Source of the DNA: Planctomycetota bacterium
GTDB lineage: Bacteria; Planctomycetota; Planctomycetia; Gemmatales; Gemmataceae
DNA length: 64,000 bases
Reading direction: 5' to 3'
NCBI GenBank assembly: GCA_016191165.1
Contig: JACPPF010000063.1
Span: 27,922-91,921, forward strand
Under the pieces are notes generated by a model. It did no database searches, had not been told where the DNA came from, and was given only the letters and a program-made list of their open reading frames with translations. The position numbers and the translations under genes were made by a program. Each line of letters opens with the position of its first letter. Position 1 is the stretch's first letter. Shown one piece after another: positions 1 through 8,710 of this stretch.

Positions 1-642
1 CCAGTGCTCAAGGCTATCATCGACGTATTCCAGCCGCGGGGCGTCCTGGAGTTAGGCGCGGGCAGGTTTAGCACGCCGCTGTTCTATCACCAGATGAAAA
101 CCGTTGTCACCGTGGAATCCGACGCGAAATGGATCGAAGAAGTTGCCAAAGACGTGCCGCCGCGCGAGTCCTTTCACCTGGTGCATCACGCACTGCCCGG
201 CCTGACCTCCCGGACGCGGATCAACTCAATCCCTGAACGGACAAAAGCCGAGAGTCTTCGTTTCTACAATCGTCTCCTGGCCCAACATCCAGGGTTGAAT
301 CTGTTATTCATCGATCACGTCTCCGGCCTGCGAGCTTATACGCTGGCGAATCTTCATGCGCGTTTCGATTTCGTCGTCTATCACGATGCCGAGGACAGGG
401 GATACGGGTACGAGCAATTCATTCCCACCCTCAGTACCGAGTATTTCCATTTTCTGTTCCGCTCATTCATTCCCTACACCGGAATTCTGATCAACAAGAA
501 GTTCGCGGACCGCGTTTCCGATTTCAACCGAGCCCTTGACCGGCAGTCGCAAGGGTACTTCCTCGAACAGTACCGCTTCGATCTTCAGGATCGCGCGAAT
601 GCGGAAGCGTTCGCAGCTGACCCGAGAAATATCTCCGCTTGA
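1..642 (+). CDS. Class I SAM-methyltransferase-like protein, 5' partial
   Basis: The reading frame is open from the first base, so the true start probably lies outside the window; the first in-window start is GTG at 4. Near the N-terminus is a glycine-rich VLELGAGRFSTPLF segment, which resembles the SAM-binding motif I of Rossmann methyltransferases, followed by VVTVESDAKW, like the acidic end of beta-2. A later NLLFIDHVSG segment resembles the post-motif strand of the small-molecule methyltransferase fold. The substrate cannot be deduced. Many surface-polysaccharide-linked methyltransferases in planctomycetes look like this, but nothing adjacent confirms such a role. It ends with TGA and is followed by a 226-bp gap without an ORF. 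The fold call is moderate and the activity unknown. Confidence 0.6.
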   Translation, partial: PVLKAIIDVFQPRGVLELGAGRFSTPLFYHQMKTVVTVESDAKWIEEVAKDVPPRESFHLVHHALPGLTSRTRINSIPERTKAESLRFYNRLLAQHPGLNLLFIDHVSGLRAYTLANLHARFDFVVYHDAEDRGYGYEQFIPTLSTEYFHFLFRSFIPYTGILINKKFADRVSDFNRALDRQSQGYFLEQYRFDLQDRANAEAFAADPRNISA

Positions 643-868
643 ATGAGGCCGCTCCCCTCGTGCGACCGAGTGCAACGAAAAAAAGTTGGCTCCCGCCGAC
701 CGGGCAAACCCCGGATAACGCAAAATCGACAGGGTTTGCTCAAATTCCACACAACGGCCATTCTCGCGCCGCTTGAAAAAAAAGAAATTACGGCTTGCGA
801 CCGAATCTGAAAAAGAATACGATGACGTAGATTGTGGAAACACACACTCTTTCAAAGGGGGGAACCCA

Positions 869-2152
869 ATGCTTAGTTTTCTCGGCTCGGCCCAGAAGTT
901 CTGCGACGGTTTGAATCGCCGCAGCTTTTTGAAGATCGGCGCTTTCGGCGCGGGTCTCACCTTGGTCGACATGTTGCGCGCCAAAGCGCAAGCGACGCCG
1001 AATGTCGCCGCTCCGACGACACCGAAATCCGCCGTCATGATCTACCTGCCTGGCGGCCCGTCGCACATGGACATGTATGATCTAAAGCCCGAAGCGCCGA
1101 TGGAATATCGCGGCGAATTCCGCCCGATCCAGACGAATGTCAACGGCGTGCAGATCTCCGAATACTTCCCGCTCCAGGCGCGCATGTTCGACAAGCTCAC
1201 CACGATTCGCTCGATCGTTTCGGTGGACGAGCACTCCGATAGCCTCGTGATGACTGGCTACAGCGACAACACCAATCGCGTGGCCCACCATCCGTCGTTC
1301 GGGTCCGTGATGTCGCGTCTCCGCGGCAACGTCAACGCCGACATCCCGCCTTTCGTCAGCCTGCGTGGCATGTCGATTGGCAGCGAACCTGGTTACCTGG
1401 GCGTTGCCCATCGTGCCTTCACCCCAAGCGGCACGGGCATGGCCAATCTCGGCCTCGCCTCGGGCGTCACCACCGAGCAAAACGGCGTTCGCCGCGATCT
1501 TTTGGCCCGCTTCGATACCGTGCGACGTGAGATCGACGCCTCCGGCTCCATGAGCGGCATGGACACCTTCGCGCAGCGGGCGTTCAGCATGGTCGCCTCC
1601 GGCGCCACGCGCCGCGCCCTCGACCTCTCCAGCGAAGATCCCCGCACCCGCGACCGCTATCGCGGCGTCGAGCAGTTCCTGACCGCGCGCCGGCTCGTTG
1701 AATCCGGCGTCGGATGTGTCACGCTGGCCTACGGTGGCTGGGATACGCACGGCCAGAACTTTGTCACGCTCCGCAATCAGCTGCCACAACTGGATCGTGG
1801 CATCGCCAACCTCGTCCAGGACCTTCACGACCGCGGCATGGATCGCGATACCGTCGTCGTCGTTTGGGGCGAGTTCGGCCGTACGCCGCGCGTCAACGGC
1901 AGCGCCGGCCGCGACCACTGGGCGCCGGTCATGTCGGCGATGGTCGCTGGCGGCGGGCTTCGCATGGGCCAGGCGATCGGCGCTTCCAGCGCTCGCGGCG
2001 AATACCCGCGTGATCGCCGATACACGCCCTCGCAGGTCCTCAGCACCCTCTATCGTGCCATGGGCATCGATGCCTCGATGACCTTCGCCAACGGTTCGGG
2101 CCGGCCGATGTACATCCTTGATGACCGCGAACCGGTCGCCGAGTTGCTTTAA
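869..2152 (+). CDS. DUF1501 domain-containing Tat-exported protein
   Basis: 427 residues starting at ATG 869, chosen because AAAGGGGGGAA lies just upstream; an in-frame start at 773 would add a 32-residue tail unlike the family. The N-terminus carries a twin-arginine signal (NRRSFLKIG, arginines at 18-19) followed by a hydrophobic stretch ending AKAQA, so folded export by Tat is expected. The body has family hallmarks GGPSHMDMYD, GGWDTHGQNF and GEFGRTPRVN followed by RDHW. DUF1501 belongs to the alkaline-phosphatase-like superfamily and is greatly expanded in planctomycetes; a sulfatase- or phosphatase-like role is usually assumed but unproven. It normally sits next to a DUF1549/DUF1553 gene; none is present, so this copy is an orphan with its own terminator. 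Confidence 0.93.
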   Translation: MLSFLGSAQKFCDGLNRRSFLKIGAFGAGLTLVDMLRAKAQATPNVAAPTTPKSAVMIYLPGGPSHMDMYDLKPEAPMEYRGEFRPIQTNVNGVQISEYFPLQARMFDKLTTIRSIVSVDEHSDSLVMTGYSDNTNRVAHHPSFGSVMSRLRGNVNADIPPFVSLRGMSIGSEPGYLGVAHRAFTPSGTGMANLGLASGVTTEQNGVRRDLLARFDTVRREIDASGSMSGMDTFAQRAFSMVASGATRRALDLSSEDPRTRDRYRGVEQFLTARRLVESGVGCVTLAYGGWDTHGQNFVTLRNQLPQLDRGIANLVQDLHDRGMDRDTVVVVWGEFGRTPRVNGSAGRDHWAPVMSAMVAGGGLRMGQAIGASSARGEYPRDRRYTPSQVLSTLYRAMGIDASMTFANGSGRPMYILDDREPVAELL

Positions 2153-2180
2153 TCCTGGTCCGAATCCTGAAACGATCGAG

Positions 2181-2219
2181 GCCCGATGACGCGCGTCATC
2201 GGGCTTCTTCTTCTTTTTT
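2181..2219 (+). terminator. Rho-independent terminator of the DUF1501 gene
   Basis: A perfect palindrome GCCCGATGACGC/GCGTCATCGGGC (2181-2204) is followed by a T-rich tract (TTCTTCTTCTTTTTT). It lies 29 bp after the DUF1501 stop and reads in the same direction. Confidence 0.85.
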
Positions 2220-2234
2220 GCCATCTGTCGAATT

Positions 2235-3323
2235 TCACCGCTCGCGTGCCGAGTAGAAAAACTCGTACCGAAGATTCAGGTAGATGAATACATGCGCCAC
2301 CAACAGGTAGGACAACATTGGCGTCAGCGCGATGCCCAGCAGGAGATGAAATGTGACCGTCTCGCCCAGCGACAAGGCCCGCTGCGGGCCGCCCGCGAAT
2401 CCAAACGCCAAAAGCACCGGAATCAAGAGTGGCAACGTCACCAGCGCGGCAAACGCGAACGCCACGGCCTGGTAAAGATAGATTCGGCCCAGGTGTTGGC
2501 GAATCATGCCCAGCCATTCACGGATGCCCTTCACGATTGAGAATTCTTCCACCATCAACGTCGGTCCCATCAGCAGCATGGCGAAACCGAAGATTGGCCA
2601 GCAGATGGCCTCGACAATCATGCGTGCGCCATGCAGCACGTTAAGGAGCGTTCCCTGGCCAAGTCCGGGCGGATTTTCGTCGGACGCAAACCAACCAGGC
2701 GCCAGACGCAGCAGCAGGATTAACGCGGCCAGTGCCCCGCCGACCAGCGTCAGGGCGCAGGTCAGTCGAAAGGCGGCGCCGACCAGGCCCGGTCGAATTT
2801 CACTGAAGCGAGCGAGCCGAAAACGCGACAGCTCCAGCGCCGTCATCTGCGTGATGATGCTGGTGCATAGGCTGAACAAGACCAGCAAAAGCAACGACGC
2901 CAAGAGTACGCCGGCCCAGGCCCATTCAACGGGCAAAAAGAACGCCATCACATCGGCCGCAGTCATCACCACGCCAAAGCCAAGGCCAGTGAATGCGGCC
3001 GTGGTGAGCTTGGCGCGTTGCAGGCAGCTGTCAAACGCGGTAAACAGTTCCTCGACCAGACCGCGCATGCCCAGCGTGCGGAGTTCGGGGCCCGTCGTTC
3101 GGCTTTTTTCACGTGGGAGGCTTGCATCATCAGGCGCCGCCAGATCGGCAAACTCCTGCCAGGCGTCCATCGTCTGCCAGGGATCGTCGGAGGAACGCCG
3201 CGCCCGGCTTTCCCACGGAATGCGTCCAGACTTGAGGTAATGGCGCAGCGCCTCCGTGCTGCGGGCGCGCAACACTCGCCCATCGGGAAGGCGTACGTAC
3301 CAGATGTCGGAGCCGGAAGCCAT
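2235..3323 (-). CDS. GYF_2-domain multi-pass membrane protein
   Basis: 362 residues if started at ATG 3323 (MASGSDIWYVRLPDGRVLR); an upstream in-frame start at 3353 would add ten unconvincing residues. Residues 7-50 fit the GYF_2 (DUF4339) pattern, with W-Y-V near the start and L-K-S-G-R-I-P further on, which is common at the N-terminus of planctomycete membrane proteins. A linker follows, then about six to seven hydrophobic segments from about residue 105 to the end. No catalytic motif is visible. It converges on the DUF1501 gene and shares no operon partner. A role as a membrane scaffold or adaptor is only inference from the GYF_2 domain. Confidence 0.8.
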   Translation of the reverse strand: MASGSDIWYVRLPDGRVLRARSTEALRHYLKSGRIPWESRARRSSDDPWQTMDAWQEFADLAAPDDASLPREKSRTTGPELRTLGMRGLVEELFTAFDSCLQRAKLTTAAFTGLGFGVVMTAADVMAFFLPVEWAWAGVLLASLLLLVLFSLCTSIITQMTALELSRFRLARFSEIRPGLVGAAFRLTCALTLVGGALAALILLLRLAPGWFASDENPPGLGQGTLLNVLHGARMIVEAICWPIFGFAMLLMGPTLMVEEFSIVKGIREWLGMIRQHLGRIYLYQAVAFAFAALVTLPLLIPVLLAFGFAGGPQRALSLGETVTFHLLLGIALTPMLSYLLVAHVFIYLNLRYEFFYSARER

Positions 3324-3520
3324 TTTCAATTCACTCGGCCAGAGAACACCCATTCAACCGTACCTGCCATTTCGACGGGATGCCACGAGGCGTCGAGGGA
3401 GATTTCCAGGGAAAGGCGAGGCACAACCGGCAAAACCGCGCAATCCAGCACCACAGTTACGCTTGAGCCGATCGCGACGAATGTGCTATGGTAGACGGCC
3501 TTATGAAGGAGAGTATCATC

Positions 3521-4876
3521 ATGCACGGCGCCGCGTTACGGTTTCCACTTGCTTGGCTTCGCCCACGCTGGCTGCTCGTCGGTCTGACGTGCTTTTTTCT
3601 GGTGATCGGGGTTCAATACACGTTGAAGCTGCGCCATTCGAAAAACAACTCGCGCTCGGCGTTTTTGCGCTGGCGCATCCAGCTCGACGATCTCGACGCC
3701 GGGGTAAACGTCTGGGAAAAACACGCCTATCCGAATCCGCCCATCATGGCGATCATCCTGAAGCCATTCCACGATCTGCCGCCGCGGCTGGGCGCTTCGC
3801 TCTGGTTCGCATTCAAGGCGATCCTGGCTCTCGCGGCAATCCTCGGGGTTCTGAGACTGCTCGACGCCAACCCACCGCTGGCGCCGATGCCTCTTGTTGG
3901 CAAGGTGCTGGCCATCGCGTTGTGCCTGCGACCAATGGCAGGCGACCTGGTGCATGGAAACGTCAATTTGCTGATCCTTTTCCTGATCGTGGCGACGCTG
4001 CTCGCCCTTCTGCACGGCCGCGATGGTCTCGCGGGCCTGTTCCTGGGCCTGGGCATTGCGTGCAAGTTGACCCCGGCGTTGTTCCTGGTGTACTTCCTCT
4101 GGAAGCGCGCGTGGGGCGTCCTCCTCGGCGCCACGGCCTCGCTTGGGCTGTTCGTCCTGTTGATCCCCGCGTCGTTCCTTGGCTGGCACGAAAACCTTGA
4201 ATACCTGCAAAGCTGGCACAAGCAAATGATTGCACCCTTTGCCGCGGGTGTGGTAACGAGCGAGCACAACAACCAATCGCTGCCGGGCTTCCTGCACAGG
4301 ATGCTGACCGACGAGCCGTCGTTCTCCGATTACGACGGCGATCGCCGAATCTCTCTTGAGACCCACAATCTCGCTTCGTTGCCGCGCGAGGCGGTACAGA
4401 GCATCCTTCTTGGCTGCATGGCAATTTTTGTCCTTCTTGTCATGCGTTTCTGTCCCGCCGGCGCGACGGATCGGCCCACCTTGCAAACGCTGGCGGAGTT
4501 CGGCGTGATCGTCCTGGGGATGTTGCTATTCTGTGAGCGGACCTGGAAGCATCACGCCGTGACGTTGCTGCTGCCGTTTGCCGTGCTGAGCTATGGCGTG
4601 ACCACGCCGACGTTCTCGCGCGGCCTGCGCTGGTATTTCGCCGCGACCCTCGGATTAACCGCGGTATTGATGTTGGCGACGAGCACGGGCGTTTTCGATC
4701 GGCATCTCGATCCCGAGGAACGCTTCGGGAAGCTAGCGCAGGTTTATGGTGCGTATGTCTGGGTCTTCCTGCTCTTGCTCGCGAGCATGTTTGTGGTTCT
4801 ACGGAGTTTGCCTCGCCCAAATTCTGAAAGTGACAGAAATTGCCAACACCAGCCCCCGGCGCAAGTCGGGGGATAA
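3521..4876 (+). CDS. GT87/DUF2029-like polyprenyl-linked glycosyltransferase
   Basis: 451 residues from ATG 3521; AAGGAGAG at 3505-3512 is a convincing ribosome binding site, so the upstream starts at 3488 and 3503 were not chosen. About ten hydrophobic helices alternate with short loops. The segment with D-L-D-A-G-V-N-V-W followed by YPNPPIMAIILKP, the conserved GNVNLLILFL and the GIACKLTPALFL signature match the GT87/DUF2029 family, integral membrane glycosyltransferases that use polyprenyl-phosphate sugars (mannose in mycobacteria). The sugar and acceptor here are unknown. The last nine or so codons lie in a palindromic repeat (4848-4945), so the C-terminal tail (HQPPAQVGG) is probably repeat-derived. 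Confidence 0.82.
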   Translation: MHGAALRFPLAWLRPRWLLVGLTCFFLVIGVQYTLKLRHSKNNSRSAFLRWRIQLDDLDAGVNVWEKHAYPNPPIMAIILKPFHDLPPRLGASLWFAFKAILALAAILGVLRLLDANPPLAPMPLVGKVLAIALCLRPMAGDLVHGNVNLLILFLIVATLLALLHGRDGLAGLFLGLGIACKLTPALFLVYFLWKRAWGVLLGATASLGLFVLLIPASFLGWHENLEYLQSWHKQMIAPFAAGVVTSEHNNQSLPGFLHRMLTDEPSFSDYDGDRRISLETHNLASLPREAVQSILLGCMAIFVLLVMRFCPAGATDRPTLQTLAEFGVIVLGMLLFCERTWKHHAVTLLLPFAVLSYGVTTPTFSRGLRWYFAATLGLTAVLMLATSTGVFDRHLDPEERFGKLAQVYGAYVWVFLLLLASMFVVLRSLPRPNSESDRNCQHQPPAQVGG

Positions 4877-4945
4877 AGCGGCGTCGCCCCCGCCTTGGGC
4901 CGGGGAGAAAGCAATCTCAACCCGCGGCTTGCGCCCGGGGCTGGT
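4848..4945. repeat. Palindromic repeat, GCGCAAG-core family
   Basis: Arms ACCAGCCCCCGGCGCAAG (from 4848) and CTTGCGCCCGGGGCTGGT (to 4945) are inverted and nearly complementary. The left arm and loop contain the end of the GT87-like gene, whose TAA is at 4874-4876. Confidence 0.75.
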
Positions 4946-5027
4946 ACCTGAGCTGACACGGCACTACCCTTTTTTGGGGCCGCGAATACCATGCTGGACA
5001 CACCCCGTTTTTTGGGAAGGAGCCATT

Positions 5028-5765
5028 ATGTCCAGCGAATCAGCGACCCAGGGCGGTGCCACCGAGGCGTGGCCGATTCTTTCGATGACCGAACGGCGCA
5101 TCCTGGGCGTCATGGTCGAAAAGGCCAAGACGACGCCGGACACCTATCCGATGAGCGTCAATTCCTTGATGACCGGTTCCAATCAAAAGAGCAATCGCGA
5201 CCCCTTGTTGAATTTGAGCGACGAGGATATCGAAAAGACCCTCGCCGGCATGCAACCCAAGGGCTACGTCACACGAATCCAGGGCGGCCGGGTCGAACGC
5301 TGGCGGCATAACCTGTATGATCTATGGAGTGTCAACAAGGTCGAACTGGCGATCCTGGCCGAGTTGCTCCTGCGCGGCCCCCAGACTGAGGGCGAGTTGC
5401 GCCAGCGCGCCAGCCGCATGGAGCCGATCGACGACCTGGATGCGCTTCGCCTGGCGTTGAAGCCGTTGGTGGATCGCAACCTCGTCATCTTCCTCGGCCC
5501 CGAAGGCCGGCGCGGAACGCTGATCACGCATGGCTTTCACGCGCCGAAGGAGATCGACCTGCTGAAGTCGCAATCTCGCGTCGAGGACGTGGCGAGCCCA
5601 TCGATACGGGCATCGGCAAGCGGCGACCTGGGAAATATCGAGAGGGAATTGGCGGACGCGAAAAGCGAAATCGCGGCGATGCGAACCCAGATACAACAGA
5701 TTCAAGACACGCTTCGCACCACACAAGAGCAACTGCAAACACTCAAGAATTCGCTCGGCGGCTAA
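5028..5765 (+). CDS. YceH/DUF480 family winged-helix protein
   Basis: 245 residues from ATG 5028, preceded by GGGAAGGAG. An earlier in-frame start at 4746 overlaps the GT87-like gene and a repeat and was rejected. The N-terminal core MTERRILGVMVEKAKTTPD..YPMS and the following NSLMTGSNQKSNRDP are the hallmark of DUF480 (E. coli YceH, about 215 aa), with two tandem winged-helix domains (about 20-95 and 100-185). Unlike YceH, residues about 200-245 form a predicted coiled coil (repeating IERELADAKSEIAAMRTQ-type heptads). The molecular function of the family is unknown. It is 32 bp upstream of rluB on the same strand and may be cotranscribed. Confidence 0.92.
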   Translation: MSSESATQGGATEAWPILSMTERRILGVMVEKAKTTPDTYPMSVNSLMTGSNQKSNRDPLLNLSDEDIEKTLAGMQPKGYVTRIQGGRVERWRHNLYDLWSVNKVELAILAELLLRGPQTEGELRQRASRMEPIDDLDALRLALKPLVDRNLVIFLGPEGRRGTLITHGFHAPKEIDLLKSQSRVEDVASPSIRASASGDLGNIERELADAKSEIAAMRTQIQQIQDTLRTTQEQLQTLKNSLGG

Positions 5766-5797
5766 GCCGCTCGCGGCCCGGCGACAAGGAACTTTTC

Positions 5798-6550
5798 ATG
5801 GATCGCCTCAACAAATACCTGGCCCACGCCGGTCTCGGTTCGCGCCGGCACTGCGAGACGTTGATCCGCGCGGGCCGCGTCAGCATTGACGGCGACGTCG
5901 TGAAAGACCTGGCCACGCGCGTCGAACCGGAGCAGGAGGTGCGCGTCGACGGCGAGCCGGTCCGCGCAGAGAAATTCGTTTACTGGCTCGTCAACAAGCC
6001 GCGCGGCTACCTGTGCACCAATCATGACCCGGCGGGCCGCCCGCTCGCGCTCGATCTCGTCCCGCAAATCACGCAGCGCGTCTACACGGTCGGCCGGCTC
6101 GATGAGGACAGCGAAGGGCTGTTGCTCTTGACCAACGACGGCGACCTGGCGCACCGGCTCATGCACCCGCGTTTTGGCGTCGAGAAAACTTACCTCGTCC
6201 TTGTCGCGGGCACGCCCTCGCCGGAGGATCTCAAAAAGTTGCTCGAAGGGGTCTGGCTGAGTGAAGGCCATGTCAAGGCGCGTACCGTCAAGCGGCTGCG
6301 CAAGCAGGGCAACAGCACCTGGCTGCGCATCGTCCTGTCCGAGGGCAAGAACCGCGAGATTCGCCGCATGTTGGCCAAGCTCAATCACAAGGTCTTGCGC
6401 TTGCGCCGCATCGAGATCGGTCCGGTGGAACTCGACAACCTGCCACTGCGAAAGTCGCGCCAGCTCACGCCACGCGAATTGAAGGGCTTGAAGCGCGTGG
6501 CCACGAAACGCACCGGCGAGCCGGGAGCGACCAGCGAGCCGGAAGCGTGA
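5798..6550 (+). CDS. rluB: 23S rRNA pseudouridine synthase RluB/RsuA family
   Basis: 250 residues. An S4 RNA-binding domain occupies residues 1-60 (MDRLNKYLAHAGLGSRRHCE). The catalytic domain follows with the signature GRLDEDSEGLLLLTNDG; Asp102 is the expected nucleophile. VEKTYLVLV and EGKNREIRRMLAKLNHKVLRL are also diagnostic. RluB makes pseudouridine 2605 in helix 93 of 23S rRNA; RluE/RluF/RsuA paralogues cannot be excluded, but the S4-containing layout and the Lys/Arg-rich C-terminus favour RluB-type. The stop TGA (6548-6550) lies inside a palindromic repeat (6539-6605), so the last few residues (ATSEPEA) are probably repeat-derived. Confidence 0.93.
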   Translation: MDRLNKYLAHAGLGSRRHCETLIRAGRVSIDGDVVKDLATRVEPEQEVRVDGEPVRAEKFVYWLVNKPRGYLCTNHDPAGRPLALDLVPQITQRVYTVGRLDEDSEGLLLLTNDGDLAHRLMHPRFGVEKTYLVLVAGTPSPEDLKKLLEGVWLSEGHVKARTVKRLRKQGNSTWLRIVLSEGKNREIRRMLAKLNHKVLRLRRIEIGPVELDNLPLRKSRQLTPRELKGLKRVATKRTGEPGATSEPEA

Positions 6551-6605
6551 GCGACCGGAGTGAGTCCGTTTTGCAATGCGTTCCTCCGGTCGCTGACGCT
6601 CCCGC
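6539..6605. repeat. Palindromic repeat, GTGAGCGACCGGAG family
   Basis: Arms GGAAGCGTGAGCGACCGGAG (6541-6560) and CTCCGGTCGCTGACGCTCCC (6584-6603) pair with few mismatches. It spans the rluB stop codon and ends about 20 bp before the chosen pyrK start. Confidence 0.75.
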
Positions 6606-6624
6606 CTCGCCATACAATTTGGGC

Positions 6625-7458
6625 ATGAGCTTCCAACAATACACAACGCCGATCGTCGAAAACGTCCGAATAGCGCGTGGCACGTGTCAGATCCGCCTGC
6701 ACTGCCCTGAGCTGGCGGCCGCGATTCGCCCCGGACAGTTCGTCATGGTGCGCTCAACCCAGGGAACCGATCCCCTGCTGGGCCGGCCGTTCGCGCTTTA
6801 TGACACCGTGCTGGACGACGACGGAAAGCCCATCGGGATCGATGTCGTCTATCTCGTCGTCGGCAAGTTGACCGCGCTTCTCGCCACTTTGAAGGAAGGC
6901 GATACGCTCGAAACCTGGGGACCACTCGGCAATGGCTTCCCCGATCCCGTCGGCGACAAGCACGTCGCCCTCGTGGCGGGCGGCATCGGGCAGACGCCAT
7001 TCCTGGCCCATATCCGCGAACTTCTCGGCGCGCGCGGCTACGGCGGACAGTTGCCAAGGCGCCGCGTGCAGAACGTTTCCCTGTACTACGGCGTGCGCAG
7101 CGCCGACCTCGCCGCCGGCGTGAGCGATTTCCAGAAGGCTGGCGCCACGGTCCACCTGGCCTCCAACGACGGCAGCATCGGCCACCTCGGCTTCGTCACC
7201 GACCTGCTGGCTCGCCATGTCGCCTCGCAACACGTGTTCGGCTGCGGCCCCGAGCCGATGCTGCACGCCCTGGCCGGCTATGCCGAGCGCCGCGGCATTC
7301 CGTGTCACCTGTCGCTGGAAACGCCGATGGCCTGCGGCGTCGGCATCTGCTTCAGTTGCGTGACGCCAGTGAAGACGCCGGATGGCGGCTGGGATTACAA
7401 GCGTGTATGTGTTGACGGTCCGGTGTTCGATGCACGGAGTTTGCAATGGTCAATTTAG
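6625..7458 (+). CDS. pyrK: Dihydroorotate dehydrogenase electron-transfer subunit PyrK
   Basis: 277 residues from ATG 6625; a longer form from 6547 would begin inside a repeat. Residues 1-105 form the FAD-binding ferredoxin-reductase-type barrel with RPFALYD (54-60). Residues about 110-215 form the NAD-binding domain (VALVAGGIGQTPFL and the FGCGPEPML hairpin). The C-terminus has C237-x4-C242-x2-C245-x16-C262, the [2Fe-2S] cluster pattern of PyrK. The protein passes electrons between the PyrD-1B FMN subunit and NAD in pyrimidine synthesis. No pyrD is in the window, so its partner is encoded elsewhere. A related sulfide dehydrogenase subunit would look similar, but the cysteine spacing fits PyrK. 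Confidence 0.88.
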   Translation: MSFQQYTTPIVENVRIARGTCQIRLHCPELAAAIRPGQFVMVRSTQGTDPLLGRPFALYDTVLDDDGKPIGIDVVYLVVGKLTALLATLKEGDTLETWGPLGNGFPDPVGDKHVALVAGGIGQTPFLAHIRELLGARGYGGQLPRRRVQNVSLYYGVRSADLAAGVSDFQKAGATVHLASNDGSIGHLGFVTDLLARHVASQHVFGCGPEPMLHALAGYAERRGIPCHLSLETPMACGVGICFSCVTPVKTPDGGWDYKRVCVDGPVFDARSLQWSI

Positions 7459-7574
7459 CCTGCCAATCACGGCGTGTTCGCCTGGACGCCGTTCGCGGAT
7501 TCATGTCGTCGCTGGGGTGTTAGGACATTCGTTGGTACGATATACTGGTTATCCAAGGGAAAGAAAAAACCGAT

Positions 7575-7603
7575 CCCAAGGGTTCACTGCGCTCACCCCT
7601 GGG
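7575..7603. repeat. Single arm of the GAGCGCAG-core palindrome
   Basis: CCCAAGGGTTCACTGCGCTC followed by ACCCCTGGG is one hairpin unit of the family seen at 49146, 53812 and 56448. It lies in the DAHP synthase leader. Confidence 0.6.
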
Positions 7604-7620
7604 CTTCCTGGGAAAACCTT

Positions 7621-8706
7621 ATGCTCGTTGTCATGCAAACCCACGCCACGCCGGACGAGATCGATCACGTCGTCGACGCGATCCGCGCCATGAACCTGAC
7701 CCCGCACCCGATGCCGGGGGCGACGCGAACCGCCATCGGGATCACCGGCAACATCGGCGCCGTTGATTCGCGCACGCTCGAAGTGCTGCCTGGCGTTTCG
7801 GAGTTGATCCGCGTTACCAAGCCGTTCAAGCTTGCCAGTCGCGAAATGCACGAGGCGGACACCTTGGTAGCGATTCCCATGGGTCAGGCTTTCCAGCTTG
7901 ACGCGGAAGCCAGCCATGTCAGGCTGGAAAGCCTGACCTACGAAAAGAATGTGACCATCGGCCCCGGGACCTGCACGATGATTGCCGGGCCGTGTTCGGT
8001 CGAAAACGAGGCGATGATCCTGCGCACGGCCGAGTTCATGATGGAAAACGGCGTGCGCCTGATGCGCGCCGGCGCGTTCAAGCCGCGCACCAGTCCGTAT
8101 TCGTTTCAGGGCACGGGACTGGAAGGGCTGAAGATTCTCGCCAGGGCCCGGCAAAAAACCGGCATCGGCATCGTCACCGAACTTCTGGACACCGACAACG
8201 CCGAGGCCGTCGAGGACGCGACCGACATCATCCAGATCGGCACGCGCAACATGCAGAACTTCGCTCTCCTCAAACGTGTCGGCATGATGAAAAAACCCGT
8301 GCTTCTCAAGCGCGGCATGTCGGCCACCCTTGAGGATTGGTTGATGGCCGCCGAATATATCATGGCGGGCGGAAATTACAACGTAATTCTGTGCGAGCGC
8401 GGCATACGATCTTTTTCGGATCATAGCCGCAACACGCTGGACCTTTCCGTCATTCCGCCGGCGAAGAAGCTGTCGCACCTGCCGGTGATGGTCGATCCCA
8501 GCCACGGCGTCGGCAAGCGCGAATTCGTGCCGCAGATGGCGCTGGCCGCGCTGGCAGCCGGGGCGGATGGGCTGTTGCTGGAAGTGCATCCGGATCCCGA
8601 TCATGCCGCGTCCGATGGCGCGCAGTCGCTGAGTTTTGACGGGTTCAAGAAACTGCTGGAGTCGCTTCGGAAATTGGCGGAACCCCTGGGCAAGAGGTTG
8701 AATTGA
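7621..8706 (+). CDS. aroF: 3-deoxy-7-phosphoheptulonate (DAHP) synthase with in-frame repeat insert
   Basis: 361 residues from ATG 7621 (MLVVMQTHATPDEI); an upstream extension to 7474 crosses a repeat and is unlikely. Residues 1-80 form the ferredoxin-like regulatory domain typical of AroG-Q/AroF class I-beta enzymes. The TIM barrel follows with IAGPCSVEN, GAFKPRTSPYSFQG and VDPSHGVGKREF, which contain substrate- and metal-binding residues. It condenses phosphoenolpyruvate and erythrose-4-phosphate, the first step to chorismate. Residues 88-106 (GQAFQLDAEASHVRLESLT) are encoded exactly by a 57-bp palindromic repeat (7882-7938), placing a foreign 19-residue peptide in the linker between regulatory and catalytic domains. 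The catalytic motifs are intact, so the enzyme is probably active. Confidence 0.93.
   Translation: MLVVMQTHATPDEIDHVVDAIRAMNLTPHPMPGATRTAIGITGNIGAVDSRTLEVLPGVSELIRVTKPFKLASREMHEADTLVAIPMGQAFQLDAEASHVRLESLTYEKNVTIGPGTCTMIAGPCSVENEAMILRTAEFMMENGVRLMRAGAFKPRTSPYSFQGTGLEGLKILARARQKTGIGIVTELLDTDNAEAVEDATDIIQIGTRNMQNFALLKRVGMMKKPVLLKRGMSATLEDWLMAAEYIMAGGNYNVILCERGIRSFSDHSRNTLDLSVIPPAKKLSHLPVMVDPSHGVGKREFVPQMALAALAAGADGLLLEVHPDPDHAASDGAQSLSFDGFKKLLESLRKLAEPLGKRLN
7882..7938. repeat. 57-bp palindrome inserted in frame in the DAHP synthase gene
   Basis: Left arm GGTCAGGCTTTCCAGC... (7882-7902) and right arm (7918-7938) match at 20 of 21 positions as an inverted repeat around a 15-nt loop. A second copy of identical arm, loop and total length is at 57728-57784. 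57 nt is 19 codons, so the reading frame is kept. Confidence 0.9.
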
Positions 8707-8710
8707 ATCC

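Noticed and set aside
704..737. GCAAACCCC/GGGTTTGC hairpin after the methyltransferase gene
   Set aside because: The stem is short, the loop is long and no T-tract follows, so it was not called a terminator.
1082..2224. Long open frame on the minus strand over the DUF1501 gene
   Set aside because: It is antisense to a gene with clear family motifs; composition (His, Asp and Arg rich) is typical of GC-rich shadows.
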